Source: REEB85 sp018971455
Lineage (GTDB): Bacteria; Pseudomonadota; Alphaproteobacteria; Acetobacterales; Acetobacteraceae
Direction: 5' to 3'
DNA: 53,756 nucleotides
Assembly (NCBI GenBank): GCA_028871195.1
Contig: JAGWNT010000013.1
Span: 1-53,756 of the forward strand
In this document: positions 1-9,115 of the stretch, piece by piece
How the letters are laid out: every line of letters begins with the position of its first letter
Position numbering within the stretch: the first letter of the stretch is position 1
Program-made: the position numbers and the translations under genes
The notes under the pieces: generated by a model
Databases searched by the model: none
Told to the model about the DNA's origin: nothing
The model's input: only the letters and a program-made list of their open reading frames with translations

Positions 1-485
1 AGCACCGGGGCGCCCGAGCGGGCGGCGAGCTCGGCCACGCCGGGTGCCGCGCGCCGGCGCGGGCCGCGGGGCCCGTCCGGGGTCAGCGCCGCGACGCCGC
101 CGGCCTCCAGCACGTCGAGCAGGGCGCGCACGCTGGCCGCACCCCCCCGGTCGCGCCCGTCGCGCGTGGTCGACCCATGCACCACGGCAAGCCCGAACCT
201 GCGCATGATGGTGCCAATGAAACGTCCGTCCTTGTGGCGGCTGACCAGCACATGGACTTGCTGGGCGGTGCCCTGGGCGCGGGCGAGGCGCCACAGCACG
301 GGCATCAGCGGCAGGCGCTCGTGCCAGAAGGCGACCACCACCGGCGCGCCGGCGACATGCGGCGCCATGTGCTCGGCGCCGTGCAGCGTCCAGCGCGTGT
401 GGCGCAGCGCGAAATCGAGGTACCACCCGACCAGCGACGCCAGCAGGGCCTGCGCGCCCGGCCGTCGCAACAGGGATTTCAGCAT
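1..485 (-). CDS. DUF374-type lysophospholipid acyltransferase, 3' end cut by window edge
   Basis: Reading leftwards from an ATG at 485, an open frame runs off the window edge, giving about 161 residues with no stop. It carries landmarks of the DUF374 branch of the lysophospholipid acyltransferase superfamily: an AFWHERLPLMP segment near residue 55, VSRHKDGRFIG near residue 80, a GSTTRDG segment, and TPDGPRGPRRRA near residue 140. Family members are thought to acylate a lipid acceptor at the inner membrane; the substrate here is unknown. It lies 62 bases downstream of the glycosyltransferase on the same strand and probably shares its transcript. No strong ribosome-binding site precedes the ATG and the frame stays open upstream, so the start is uncertain. 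Confidence 0.8.
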   Translation of the reverse strand, partial: MLKSLLRRPGAQALLASLVGWYLDFALRHTRWTLHGAEHMAPHVAGAPVVVAFWHERLPLMPVLWRLARAQGTAQQVHVLVSRHKDGRFIGTIMRRFGLAVVHGSTTRDGRDRGGAASVRALLDVLEAGGVAALTPDGPRGPRRRAAPGVAELAARSGAPV

Positions 486-547
486 CGGGGCGAAGGGGGT
501 CGGCCAGCCATGGCGGCGCGGGTAGCACGCGCCGGGGGGGACGGCAA

Positions 548-1591
548 TTACGCCGGGTCGTGGCCGCCGAGGGGGACGAGGTGGCCCAGGAAGCTCTCGG
601 CGCAGGCGCGCCAGGAGAACAGCTCGGCATGGGCGCGGCAGGCGGCCCGGTCGGCGCCCAGGGCGGCGAGGCAGGCCGCGCGCAGATCGGTATCGACCGC
701 GCCGATGGCGCCGGCGGCGTTGGCCAGCACGTCCGCCGGCCCGGTCACCGGGAAGGCCGCGACCGGCGTGCCGCAGGCCAGCGCCTCGAGCAGCACCAGG
801 CCGAACGTGTCGGTGCGGCTGGGAAAGACGAAGACATCGGCCCCGGCATAGGCGCGCGCGAGGCCGGGGCCGTGGCGCGGCCCGGTGAAATGCACCTTTG
901 GATAGGTGTGACGCAGGGCTGCGAGCTGCGGCCCGCCCCCGACCACCACCTTGGAGCCCGGCAGATCGAGATCGAGGAAGGCGCGGATGTTCTTCTCCAC
1001 CGCAACCCGCCCGACATAGGCGAAGACCGGCCGCGGCAGCTCCCACGCCTCGGCCGGGGCCGGCCGGAACATCTCCAGATCGACGCCGCGCGACCAGGTG
1101 CGGATGGACGCGAAGCCGCGATCGGCGAGTTCGGCGCGCAGGCTGGCGGTGGCCACCATCATGCCCTGGCCGGCGCCATGGAAGCGGCGCAGCCAGGCAT
1201 AGAGCGGTCCGGTCGGCAGGCCGGTGCGCGCCTGCACATATTCGGGAAAGCGGGTGTGGAAGGCGGTGGTGAAGGCGCAGCCGCGCCGGCGGGCCCAGGC
1301 GCGGGCGGCAATGCCGAGCGGGCCCTCCGTCGCGATGTGCAGCGCGTCCGGCGCGAAATCCTCGATCATCCGCGCCAGGCGCCGGCGCGGTAGCAGGCTC
1401 AGGCGGATGTCCGGATAGGTCGGGCAGGGCAGGGTGGGGAAGCGGTCCGGCCCGACGATCTCCACCGTGTGGCCGAGGGCGGCCAGCTCGGCCGCCACGG
1501 TCTGCAACGTCCGCACGACGCCATTGACCTGCGGCAGCCAGGCGTCGGAGACGATGAGGATGCGCGCCGGCAGCGGCCCGACGGCCAGCAA
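548..1591 (-). CDS. GT4-family glycosyltransferase
   Basis: A 347-residue GT-B glycosyltransferase. The N-terminal half begins with the family pattern ILIVSDAWLPQVNGVVRT. The C-terminal donor-binding half has YVGRVAVEKN near residue 193 and an EX7E-like segment FGLVLLEALACGTPV near residue 265. Relatives transfer a sugar from a nucleotide sugar to a lipid or glycan; in alphaproteobacteria they often sit beside an LpxH-like phosphoesterase, as here (gap 28 bases). A role in glycolipid synthesis is inference. The reported start is TTG; the frame remains open upstream to near the end of the previous gene, so a slightly longer protein is possible. Confidence 0.85.
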   Translation of the reverse strand: MLAVGPLPARILIVSDAWLPQVNGVVRTLQTVAAELAALGHTVEIVGPDRFPTLPCPTYPDIRLSLLPRRRLARMIEDFAPDALHIATEGPLGIAARAWARRRGCAFTTAFHTRFPEYVQARTGLPTGPLYAWLRRFHGAGQGMMVATASLRAELADRGFASIRTWSRGVDLEMFRPAPAEAWELPRPVFAYVGRVAVEKNIRAFLDLDLPGSKVVVGGGPQLAALRHTYPKVHFTGPRHGPGLARAYAGADVFVFPSRTDTFGLVLLEALACGTPVAAFPVTGPADVLANAAGAIGAVDTDLRAACLAALGADRAACRAHAELFSWRACAESFLGHLVPLGGHDPA

Positions 1592-1619
1592 CCGGTCACG
1601 GGCCTCGGCCTGCGCCAGA

Positions 1620-2435
1620 TCAGGCAGGTTGGGCCACGCCGGTGCTGCGCGGGGCCAGGAACGACAGGCGGTTCAGCGCCGCCCAATCGATCAGCTCGAG
1701 CCGCCCGTCGGCATGTTCGACCAGCGCCGTGCAGCTTTCCACCCAGTCTCCGTCATTGAGATACAGCACGCCGCCGACCTCGCGCATTTCGGCGTGGTGG
1801 ATGTGGCCGCAGACGACACCGTCGAAGCCGCGGCGGCGTGCCTCGCCGGCCAGCGCGCTCTCGAACCGGTCGATGGCCTTCACCGCCTCCTTCACCTGCC
1901 GCTTGAGCCAGGCCGACAGCGACCAGTAGGGATAGCCCAGATGCCGGCGGGCAACGTTGAACCAGCGGTTCACCACGAGTGCGGTCGCATAGGCCCAGTC
2001 CCCGAGCAGGGCGAGGAACTTGGCGTAGCGCACCACGCTGTCGAAGGCGTCGCCATGGGTCACCAGCAGGCGGCGATTATCGGCGGTGCGGTGCTCGGCC
2101 TCGGCGCGCAGCTTGATGCCGGCGATTTCCAGGCCGAGCGGCAGCCAGGTGCGGAACATCTCGTCGTGATTGCCGGGGATGTAGGTCACCGCCGTGCCGG
2201 CGCGGGCATGGCGCAGGATCAGGCGCAGCACCTCGTCATGGCCGGCGTCCCAGTACCAGGATTTGCGCAGCCGCCAGCCATCGATGATGTCGCCCACCAG
2301 ATAGAGGTGCTCGCAGCTGACGCGGCGCAGGAAGTCGGCAAGAAAATCGCTGCGGCAGCCGCGTGTGCCGAGATGCACGTCGGAGATGAAGATGGCCCGA
2401 TAGGGCGTCGTGGTGCGGGGTGCGGCGGCGTTCAT
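1620..2435 (-). CDS. LpxH-like UDP-2,3-diacylglucosamine diphosphatase family metallophosphoesterase
   Basis: A 271-residue calcineurin-like phosphoesterase. Metal-binding motifs appear in the usual order: ISDVHLG near residue 12, GDIIDGW near residue 45, GNHDE near residue 82, THGD near residue 117 and GHIHH near residue 205. LpxH-type enzymes cleave UDP-diacylglucosamine in lipid A synthesis. This longer alphaproteobacterial type, with a helical insertion around WLKRQVKEAV, may act on another pyrophosphate or phospholipid. The ATG at 2435 was chosen because it puts the first metal motif near the N-terminus; an upstream in-frame ATG at 2522 would add unconserved sequence. It is divergent from the lipid kinase and heads the minus-strand transcript. 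Confidence 0.85.
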   Translation of the reverse strand: MNAAAPRTTTPYRAIFISDVHLGTRGCRSDFLADFLRRVSCEHLYLVGDIIDGWRLRKSWYWDAGHDEVLRLILRHARAGTAVTYIPGNHDEMFRTWLPLGLEIAGIKLRAEAEHRTADNRRLLVTHGDAFDSVVRYAKFLALLGDWAYATALVVNRWFNVARRHLGYPYWSLSAWLKRQVKEAVKAIDRFESALAGEARRRGFDGVVCGHIHHAEMREVGGVLYLNDGDWVESCTALVEHADGRLELIDWAALNRLSFLAPRSTGVAQPA

Positions 2436-2613
2436 GGGCGCGAGCCAATACGGCAGTTGCCGCGTCGGGCACGTGAAGTTTGCATGACCTGGCGGGGATT
2501 TGCCCGCGCGGGCGAAGATCATGGCTCCGCCGTCAATCTGTCATTTCTCTGCAATGATTTCGGCGCATGGAGCGCATTTGCGTCGTCGACTGGCGACCGA
2601 GTCGGAGGGGCGC

Positions 2614-3540
2614 GTGGTCATCATCTTCAACCCAGTCGCCGGCCGCCGGCGCGCGGCGCTGCTGTGGCGGGTGCTGGACGTGATGAGCCAGAGCGGCGTG
2701 CGCCTCGACATCGTCGAGACCCAGCGCGCGGGACATGGTGGCGAAATGGCCCGCGAGGCGGCCCGGGCGGGCGTCAATCTGGTGGTCGCCGCCGGCGGTG
2801 ACGGCACCATTGCCGAGGTGGCCGCCGGCCTGGCCGGCTCGCCCTGCCGGCTCGGCATCATTCCGCTGGGCACGGCCAACGTGCTGGCCCATGAGCTCGC
2901 CCTGCCTTTCGCCCCGCGCGAGGTCGCCGCCGCCCTGGCCTTCGGGCGGACCCGCACGGTCTGGCCCGGCATCGCCGAGAGCGCGCTGGGCCCGCGGCTA
3001 TTCGTGCAGATGCTGGGCGCCGGATTCGACGCCCAGGTGGTGCACCACCTGCCGCCAGGGCTGAAGCGCGCGCTCGGGCGCGGGGCCTATGTGGCGCAGA
3101 GCATGCGCGAGGCGGGGCGCTACGGCTTTCCGCCGATTCGCCTGCGCCTGGACGGGGTGGCCTGCGAGGCCGGCAGCGTCATCGTCACCAAGGGGCATTT
3201 CTACGCCGGCCGCTACGTGCTGGCGCCGGGGGCCGACCCGGGCGAGCGCGGCTTCACCGTCGCCCTGTTCGGGCGGACCGGACCGCTGGCGGCCCTGGCC
3301 TATGGCGCGGCCCTCCCGCTCAACCGGCTGGCCATCATGCCGGGGGTGCGGCTGGTCCGCGCGGCGGTGGTGGAGATATTGTCGGCCGATATTCCGGCGC
3401 AGGCCGATGGCGACCCTGCCGGCGTCGGGCCGATCGCCATCCACGACGCGACGCAGCCGCTCAGCATTGTGGTCGGCAGTCTGGTGGCCGGGACATCCGC
3501 GGCACCCGCCCGGCGCTGGCCGGTCGCTGGCGGGCTGTGA
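2614..3540 (+). CDS. Diacylglycerol/lipid kinase family protein
   Basis: A 308-residue lipid kinase of the DAGK catalytic superfamily (YegS/DgkB type). It begins with VVIIFNPVAGRRR, has the nucleotide-binding motif GGDGT near residue 66 followed by IPLGTANVLAHEL, and a C-terminal beta domain containing GHFYAGRYVLAPGA. Such enzymes phosphorylate diacylglycerol or a related lipid with ATP at the membrane. GTG at 2614 was preferred because GGAGG lies at 2604-2608 with a good spacer; in-frame ATGs at 2500, 2521 and 2554 lack a convincing ribosome-binding site but would add 20-38 residues. It is divergent from the phosphoesterase and precedes the acyl-CoA dehydrogenase by 64 bases. Confidence 0.85.
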   Translation: MVIIFNPVAGRRRAALLWRVLDVMSQSGVRLDIVETQRAGHGGEMAREAARAGVNLVVAAGGDGTIAEVAAGLAGSPCRLGIIPLGTANVLAHELALPFAPREVAAALAFGRTRTVWPGIAESALGPRLFVQMLGAGFDAQVVHHLPPGLKRALGRGAYVAQSMREAGRYGFPPIRLRLDGVACEAGSVIVTKGHFYAGRYVLAPGADPGERGFTVALFGRTGPLAALAYGAALPLNRLAIMPGVRLVRAAVVEILSADIPAQADGDPAGVGPIAIHDATQPLSIVVGSLVAGTSAAPARRWPVAGGL

Positions 3541-3604
3541 ACAAGACGGGCTAGATATCCTCCAAGCCCGCGCGCCACTGGCCGCGCGGCTGCGGAGGTC
3601 GGAC

Positions 3605-4825
3605 ATGGAATTTGCACTGTCGCCCGAAATCGATGCGCTGCGCGGGCGCATTCGCGCCTTCGTCGAGGCGCGTCTGCTGCCGCTGGAGGGCGACCCGGCC
3701 AATTACGACGAGCACGAGAATATCGCCCCCGGCCTGCTCCGCGCGCTGCGGGCCGAGGCGCGCGCGGCCGGGCTGTGGGCCCTCGGCGTCGCGCCCGCGT
3801 TTGGCGGGCTCGGCCTCGGCATGACCGCGCTCGCCGCCTGCTACGAGGAGATGAACCGCTCGATCTTCGGCCCCGTGGTGTTCCACGCCGCAGCACCCGA
3901 TGACGGCAACATGCGCGTGCTCGCCCAGGCGGCGACCCCCGAGCAGCAGCGCGTCTGGTTGCGCCCGATCGCCGAGGGGCACGTGCAGAGCAGCTTCGTG
4001 ATGACCGAGCCGATGGACGAGGATGGCGCGGGCTGCGGCTCCGACCCCTCGCTGACCACCACCTTCGCGACGCGCACCGGTTCGGGCTGGGTGGTGCGCG
4101 GGCGCAAATGGTTCATCACCGGGGCCGCGGCGGCGCAGCATTTCATTCTCATCGCCCGCACCTCCGACGATGCCCGCCGCGGCCTGACCGCCTTCCTCTT
4201 CCACGCCGACCAGCCGGGCTGGGAGATCGTGCGGCGCATTCCCATCATGGGGCCGGAGGAGCATGGCGGGCATTGCGAACTGCGTTTCGACGGGTTGCAG
4301 ATTCCCGACGAGAACCGGCTGTTGGCGATCGGCGACGGGCTCAAGATCACGCAGATGCGCCTCGGCCCGGCCCGCCTGACGCATTGCATGCGCTGGCTGG
4401 GCCTGGCGCGCCGCTCGATCGAGATCGCCATCGCCTATGCCGAGCAGCGGCGCTCCTTCGGGCAGCGCCTGATCGATCGCGAGAGCGTGCAGGGGCTCAT
4501 CGGCCAGGCCACGATGGATATCGAGATCGGCCGGCTGCTGACCATGAAGGCCGCCTGGAAGCTCGAGCAGGGGGATTTCGCGCGCAGCGAGATCTCGATG
4601 GCCAAGATCGTCGTCGCCGATGCCCTCCATCGCGCCGCCGACACCGCCCTGCAACTGCTCGGCGCGCGCGGCTATTCCAAGGACACGGTGATCGAGTGGA
4701 TCTACCGCTATGCCCGCCAGGCGCGGCTGGTGGACGGCGCGAGCGAGGTGCACCGCATGGTGCTGGCCGGGGCGCGCCGGCGCGAGGGGAAGGACTTCCA
4801 TCGCTGGGACGTCGCCCATGGATAA
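3605..4825 (+). CDS. Acyl-CoA dehydrogenase, ACAD10/11 (LvaC) type
   Basis: A 406-residue acyl-CoA dehydrogenase with an N-terminal helical domain, a middle beta domain around SSFVMTEP and GRKWFITGA (residues 130-180), and a C-terminal FAD/acyl-CoA domain containing ERRSFGQ-like AEQRRSFGQRL, LLGARGYS and RLVDGASEVH. The last segment and the partner genes match the ACAD10/11 branch rather than straight-chain enzymes. In that branch the enzyme acts on 4-phosphoacyl-CoA made by an APH-type kinase (established for mammalian ACAD11 and Pseudomonas LvaC). GGAGG stands at 3594-3598 before the ATG. Its stop overlaps the kinase gene by 8 bases. Substrate assignment is inference from context. Confidence 0.88.
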   Translation: MEFALSPEIDALRGRIRAFVEARLLPLEGDPANYDEHENIAPGLLRALRAEARAAGLWALGVAPAFGGLGLGMTALAACYEEMNRSIFGPVVFHAAAPDDGNMRVLAQAATPEQQRVWLRPIAEGHVQSSFVMTEPMDEDGAGCGSDPSLTTTFATRTGSGWVVRGRKWFITGAAAAQHFILIARTSDDARRGLTAFLFHADQPGWEIVRRIPIMGPEEHGGHCELRFDGLQIPDENRLLAIGDGLKITQMRLGPARLTHCMRWLGLARRSIEIAIAYAEQRRSFGQRLIDRESVQGLIGQATMDIEIGRLLTMKAAWKLEQGDFARSEISMAKIVVADALHRAADTALQLLGARGYSKDTVIEWIYRYARQARLVDGASEVHRMVLAGARRREGKDFHRWDVAHG

Positions 4826-5792
4826 GCCCGCCCTCGCCGCCTGGCTGGGTGCAGAGATCACCGGCATGGCGCTGCTCTCCGGCGGCGCCATCCAGCAGAA
4901 CTGGGCGCTCGACGTGCTCGCCGGCGGGCAGGCGCAGCGCTGGGTGCTGCGCACCGATGCCGCCGCCACGCTCGCCGTGAGCCGCTCGCGCGCCGAGGAG
5001 TTTCACCTGCTGCGCGCGGCGCATGCGGCCGGCGTCACGGTGCCCGAACCGCTGCGCCTCTGCACGGATCGCTCCGTCATCGGTGCGCCGTTCTTCATCA
5101 TGCGCCGCGTCGACGGGCTGGCCGCGGCGCATCGCGTGGTGCGCAGCGAGACGCTGGCTGGCGGACGGCAGGCGCTGGTCGCCGCTCTCGGGCGGGAGCT
5201 GGCCCGCATTCATTCCATCGTGCCGCCACGCGCCGATCTGCCGTTTCTCGGAGAGCCGGCGTCCGATCCCTGCCGGCGCTTCGTGGCCGCAATGCGGGTG
5301 CTGCTCGATGCCGGGCGTCTGCCGCGGCCGATGCTCGAATGGGGCCTGCGCCAGCTGGAAATCAGCGCGCCCCCGCCGGCGGCGACCGTGCTCTGCCACA
5401 ATGATTTCCGCACCGGCAACTACATGGCCACCGAGGCCGGCATCAGCGGGATCCTGGATTGGGAATTCGCCGCCTGGGGCGATCCGCACGAGGATATCGG
5501 CTGGCTCTGCGCGCGCTGCTGGCGTTTCGGCGGCCCCGGCGAGGTCGGCGGGGTCGGGCCGCGCGCGCCCTTCGTCGCGGCGTACGAGGCGGCGTCCGGC
5601 CGGCGCGTTGATCCGGCGCGCGTCGCGTGGTGGGAAATCGCCGCGGCGATCCGCTGGGCGGTGGTGGCGATCGACCAGGCGGAGCGGCACATCTCCGGCG
5701 CCGAGCCGAGTCTGGAGCTGGCCCTCACCGGCCACATCGTTCCCGAGCTGGAACTCGACGTGATGCGCGCGGTGATGGCGAGGGCGGCATGA
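4818..5792 (+). CDS. APH-family phosphotransferase (LvaA-like hydroxyacyl-CoA kinase candidate)
   Basis: A 324-residue member of the aminoglycoside/choline kinase superfamily. The N-lobe has a glycine-rich start (SGGAIQQNW) and a VLRTD strand. The catalytic loop is LCHNDFRTGNYM near residue 195, followed by the metal-binding segment ILDWEFAAWGDPHEDIGWL. Although named for drug kinases, proteins of this group located beside an acyl-CoA dehydrogenase phosphorylate the 4-hydroxyl of hydroxyacyl-CoAs (LvaA, ACAD10/11 N-terminal domain). The ATG lies inside the end of the dehydrogenase gene, implying translational coupling. Antibiotic resistance is not suggested by this context. Confidence 0.85.
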   Translation: MDKPALAAWLGAEITGMALLSGGAIQQNWALDVLAGGQAQRWVLRTDAAATLAVSRSRAEEFHLLRAAHAAGVTVPEPLRLCTDRSVIGAPFFIMRRVDGLAAAHRVVRSETLAGGRQALVAALGRELARIHSIVPPRADLPFLGEPASDPCRRFVAAMRVLLDAGRLPRPMLEWGLRQLEISAPPPAATVLCHNDFRTGNYMATEAGISGILDWEFAAWGDPHEDIGWLCARCWRFGGPGEVGGVGPRAPFVAAYEAASGRRVDPARVAWWEIAAAIRWAVVAIDQAERHISGAEPSLELALTGHIVPELELDVMRAVMARAA

Positions 5793-6127
5793 GCTGGGAT
5801 GGGCACGAGGCGCCGGACACGCGGGCGCTGCTGGAGATCGCGCGGACGACGCTGATGGAGGCGGTGATCCCGGCGCTGACCGGGGATGCCCGTTTCAAGG
5901 CGCTGATGGTCGCCAACGCCATGGCGATCGCCCGGCGCGATGACGGGCCCGCCGCCGCGGCCGTGCACGCGGCGGTGCGGGAGCTGGGCGACGTGGCGGC
6001 ACTGTGCGCCGCCATTCGTGCCGGCGCGCATGATCCGGGCAGCGCCGATCACGACCGCATCGCCGCGTCGCTGCGCGCCCTTGCCGAGGCGCGCTGCCGG
6101 ATCAGCGCACCGAAGGCGCTTGGCTGA
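5789..6127 (+). CDS. DUF6285 family small protein (LvaB-like)
   Basis: A 112-residue, mostly helical protein starting at an ATGA overlap with the kinase stop. Visible family features are RALLEIARTTLMEAVIPAL near the N-terminus and ARFKALMVANAMAIARR after it; the C-terminal half reads LRALAEARCRISAP. Small proteins of this family recur next to APH-type kinases, and in the Pseudomonas levulinate pathway the small partner LvaB is needed for the kinase LvaA. I assign it as a likely kinase partner. It has no signal peptide or membrane segment, so it should be cytoplasmic. Confidence 0.75.
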   Translation: MSWDGHEAPDTRALLEIARTTLMEAVIPALTGDARFKALMVANAMAIARRDDGPAAAAVHAAVRELGDVAALCAAIRAGAHDPGSADHDRIAASLRALAEARCRISAPKALG

Positions 6128-6143
6128 GTGGGGGAGGGGGCCG

Positions 6144-6668
6144 ATGGCCGATCCGATCGACGCAGGGCTGGATTTTTCCGCAATCTCGAATGTCGCGCCG
6201 GCCTATGTGCATCGCGACAAGCACATCACGGCCGCGCCGCTGCTGGTGCTGGCGAACGCCTACCTGAAATGGTACGACGTCGCCGAAGCCGGGCTGCCGG
6301 TGTCGCCCGCATTGCGCGCGGCGGCGCGCGGCTTCCTCGAAGCCGAGGCGGCTTCCCATCGGCTCGACATCGCGCGACAGCTCGGCTTCGTCGTGCTGCA
6401 CCGCTGCTCGGCCGATTTCTGCTTCCTGCTGGCCGCTACCTGGCGCAAAGAGAACGAGGTGTGGGAAACCATCTACGCCGTCCATGGCGCCGCCGCGCCA
6501 GTCTTCGCGCCATTCGACCAGCCCGGGCCGCATCGTGGCACGTTCTGCGTTTGGGAACTGGGCGTGGTGTGCCACGAGCAGCAGGCCTGGCGGCGCTACC
6601 TGGCCTCGCCACGCGGTGACGCCGAAAAGCAGCGCTACCTGCGGGACATCCGTCAGGGCGTCGCCTGA
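6144..6668 (+). CDS. Conserved hypothetical protein, fourth gene of the acyl-CoA dehydrogenase operon
   Basis: A 174-residue protein of unknown function. The ATG at 6144 follows a purine-rich stretch (GGGGAGGGGG at 6131-6140), 16 bases after the DUF6285 gene. It has no signal peptide and no clear membrane segment. Notable are several aromatic and cysteine residues in the second half (HRCSADFCFLL, CVWELGVVCHEQQAW) and a charged C-terminus. Its position suggests it belongs to the same metabolic unit. The last 16 bases overlap the convergent greB gene. I do not recognise the family and assign no function. Confidence 0.72.
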   Translation: MADPIDAGLDFSAISNVAPAYVHRDKHITAAPLLVLANAYLKWYDVAEAGLPVSPALRAAARGFLEAEAASHRLDIARQLGFVVLHRCSADFCFLLAATWRKENEVWETIYAVHGAAAPVFAPFDQPGPHRGTFCVWELGVVCHEQQAWRRYLASPRGDAEKQRYLRDIRQGVA

Positions 6669-7183
6669 GGCGCCGGCGGATAGCTGATGTCGAGGATTTC
6701 GACCTCCTCGATGCCCCGCGGAGTCTGCATGCGCACCACGTCTCCCACCCGCCCGCGCAGCAGCGCGCGCGCGATCGGCGAGGCAAGACTGACCTCGCCG
6801 CGGCTGATCTCCGCCTCGTCCACGCCCAGGATGGTGACGCGCCGCGTGACGTCATTGGCATCGAGGTAGGTGACGGCGGCGCCGAAGAATATCCGCGTCG
6901 GGTCGGGCTGGGCCCAGGGCTCGACGATCTCGGCGATGTCGAGCCGCTTGCCGAGGAAGCGGGCGCGGCGGTCGATCTCGCGCAGGCGCTTCTTGCCGTA
7001 GAGATAGTCGCCATTCTCCGAGCGGTCGCCATTGCCGGCGGCCCAGGAGACGATCTCCACCACTTTCGGCCGCTCCACCCGCATCAGCGCGTGCAGCTCC
7101 GCCACCATGCGGGCATGTCCCGCGGGGGAGATGTAGTTCTTCCCGCCGGGCGGCGGCGGGGCGTCATCCTCGTCGTCGTTCAT
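6653..7183 (-). CDS. greB: Transcription elongation factor GreB
   Basis: A 176-residue GreA/GreB factor. The N-terminal coiled-coil is preceded by an acidic/proline stretch (residues 3-13), and its tip carries the acidic motif DRSENGDYLYGKKR, the GreB form. The C-terminal FKBP-like domain includes TILGVDEAEI and SLASPIARALLRG. The factor rescues backtracked RNA polymerase by stimulating transcript cleavage. It is convergent with, and overlaps by 16 bases, the end of the preceding plus-strand gene. The N-terminal extension is longer than in E. coli GreB but typical for alphaproteobacteria. Confidence 0.93.
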   Translation of the reverse strand: MNDDEDDAPPPPGGKNYISPAGHARMVAELHALMRVERPKVVEIVSWAAGNGDRSENGDYLYGKKRLREIDRRARFLGKRLDIAEIVEPWAQPDPTRIFFGAAVTYLDANDVTRRVTILGVDEAEISRGEVSLASPIARALLRGRVGDVVRMQTPRGIEEVEILDISYPPAPQATP

Positions 7184-7262
7184 GGCGGCCCTATAGCGCG
7201 GGACGGCCAGCCATGCCCAGGCGGCGTTTGACGCTGCCGCATGGCTTTCTCCATGCTGCGGA

Positions 7263-9110
<1,848 letters not shown>

Positions 9111-9115
9111 CGGCG

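Noticed and set aside
3089..3604. Upstream extension of the acyl-CoA dehydrogenase
   Set aside because: It is out of frame with the lipid kinase that clearly occupies this DNA, and a good ribosome-binding site precedes 3605.
4818..5792. Aminoglycoside resistance gene
   Set aside because: The APH fold is shared by many metabolic kinases, and overlap with an acyl-CoA dehydrogenase and DUF6285 points to hydroxyacyl-CoA metabolism.
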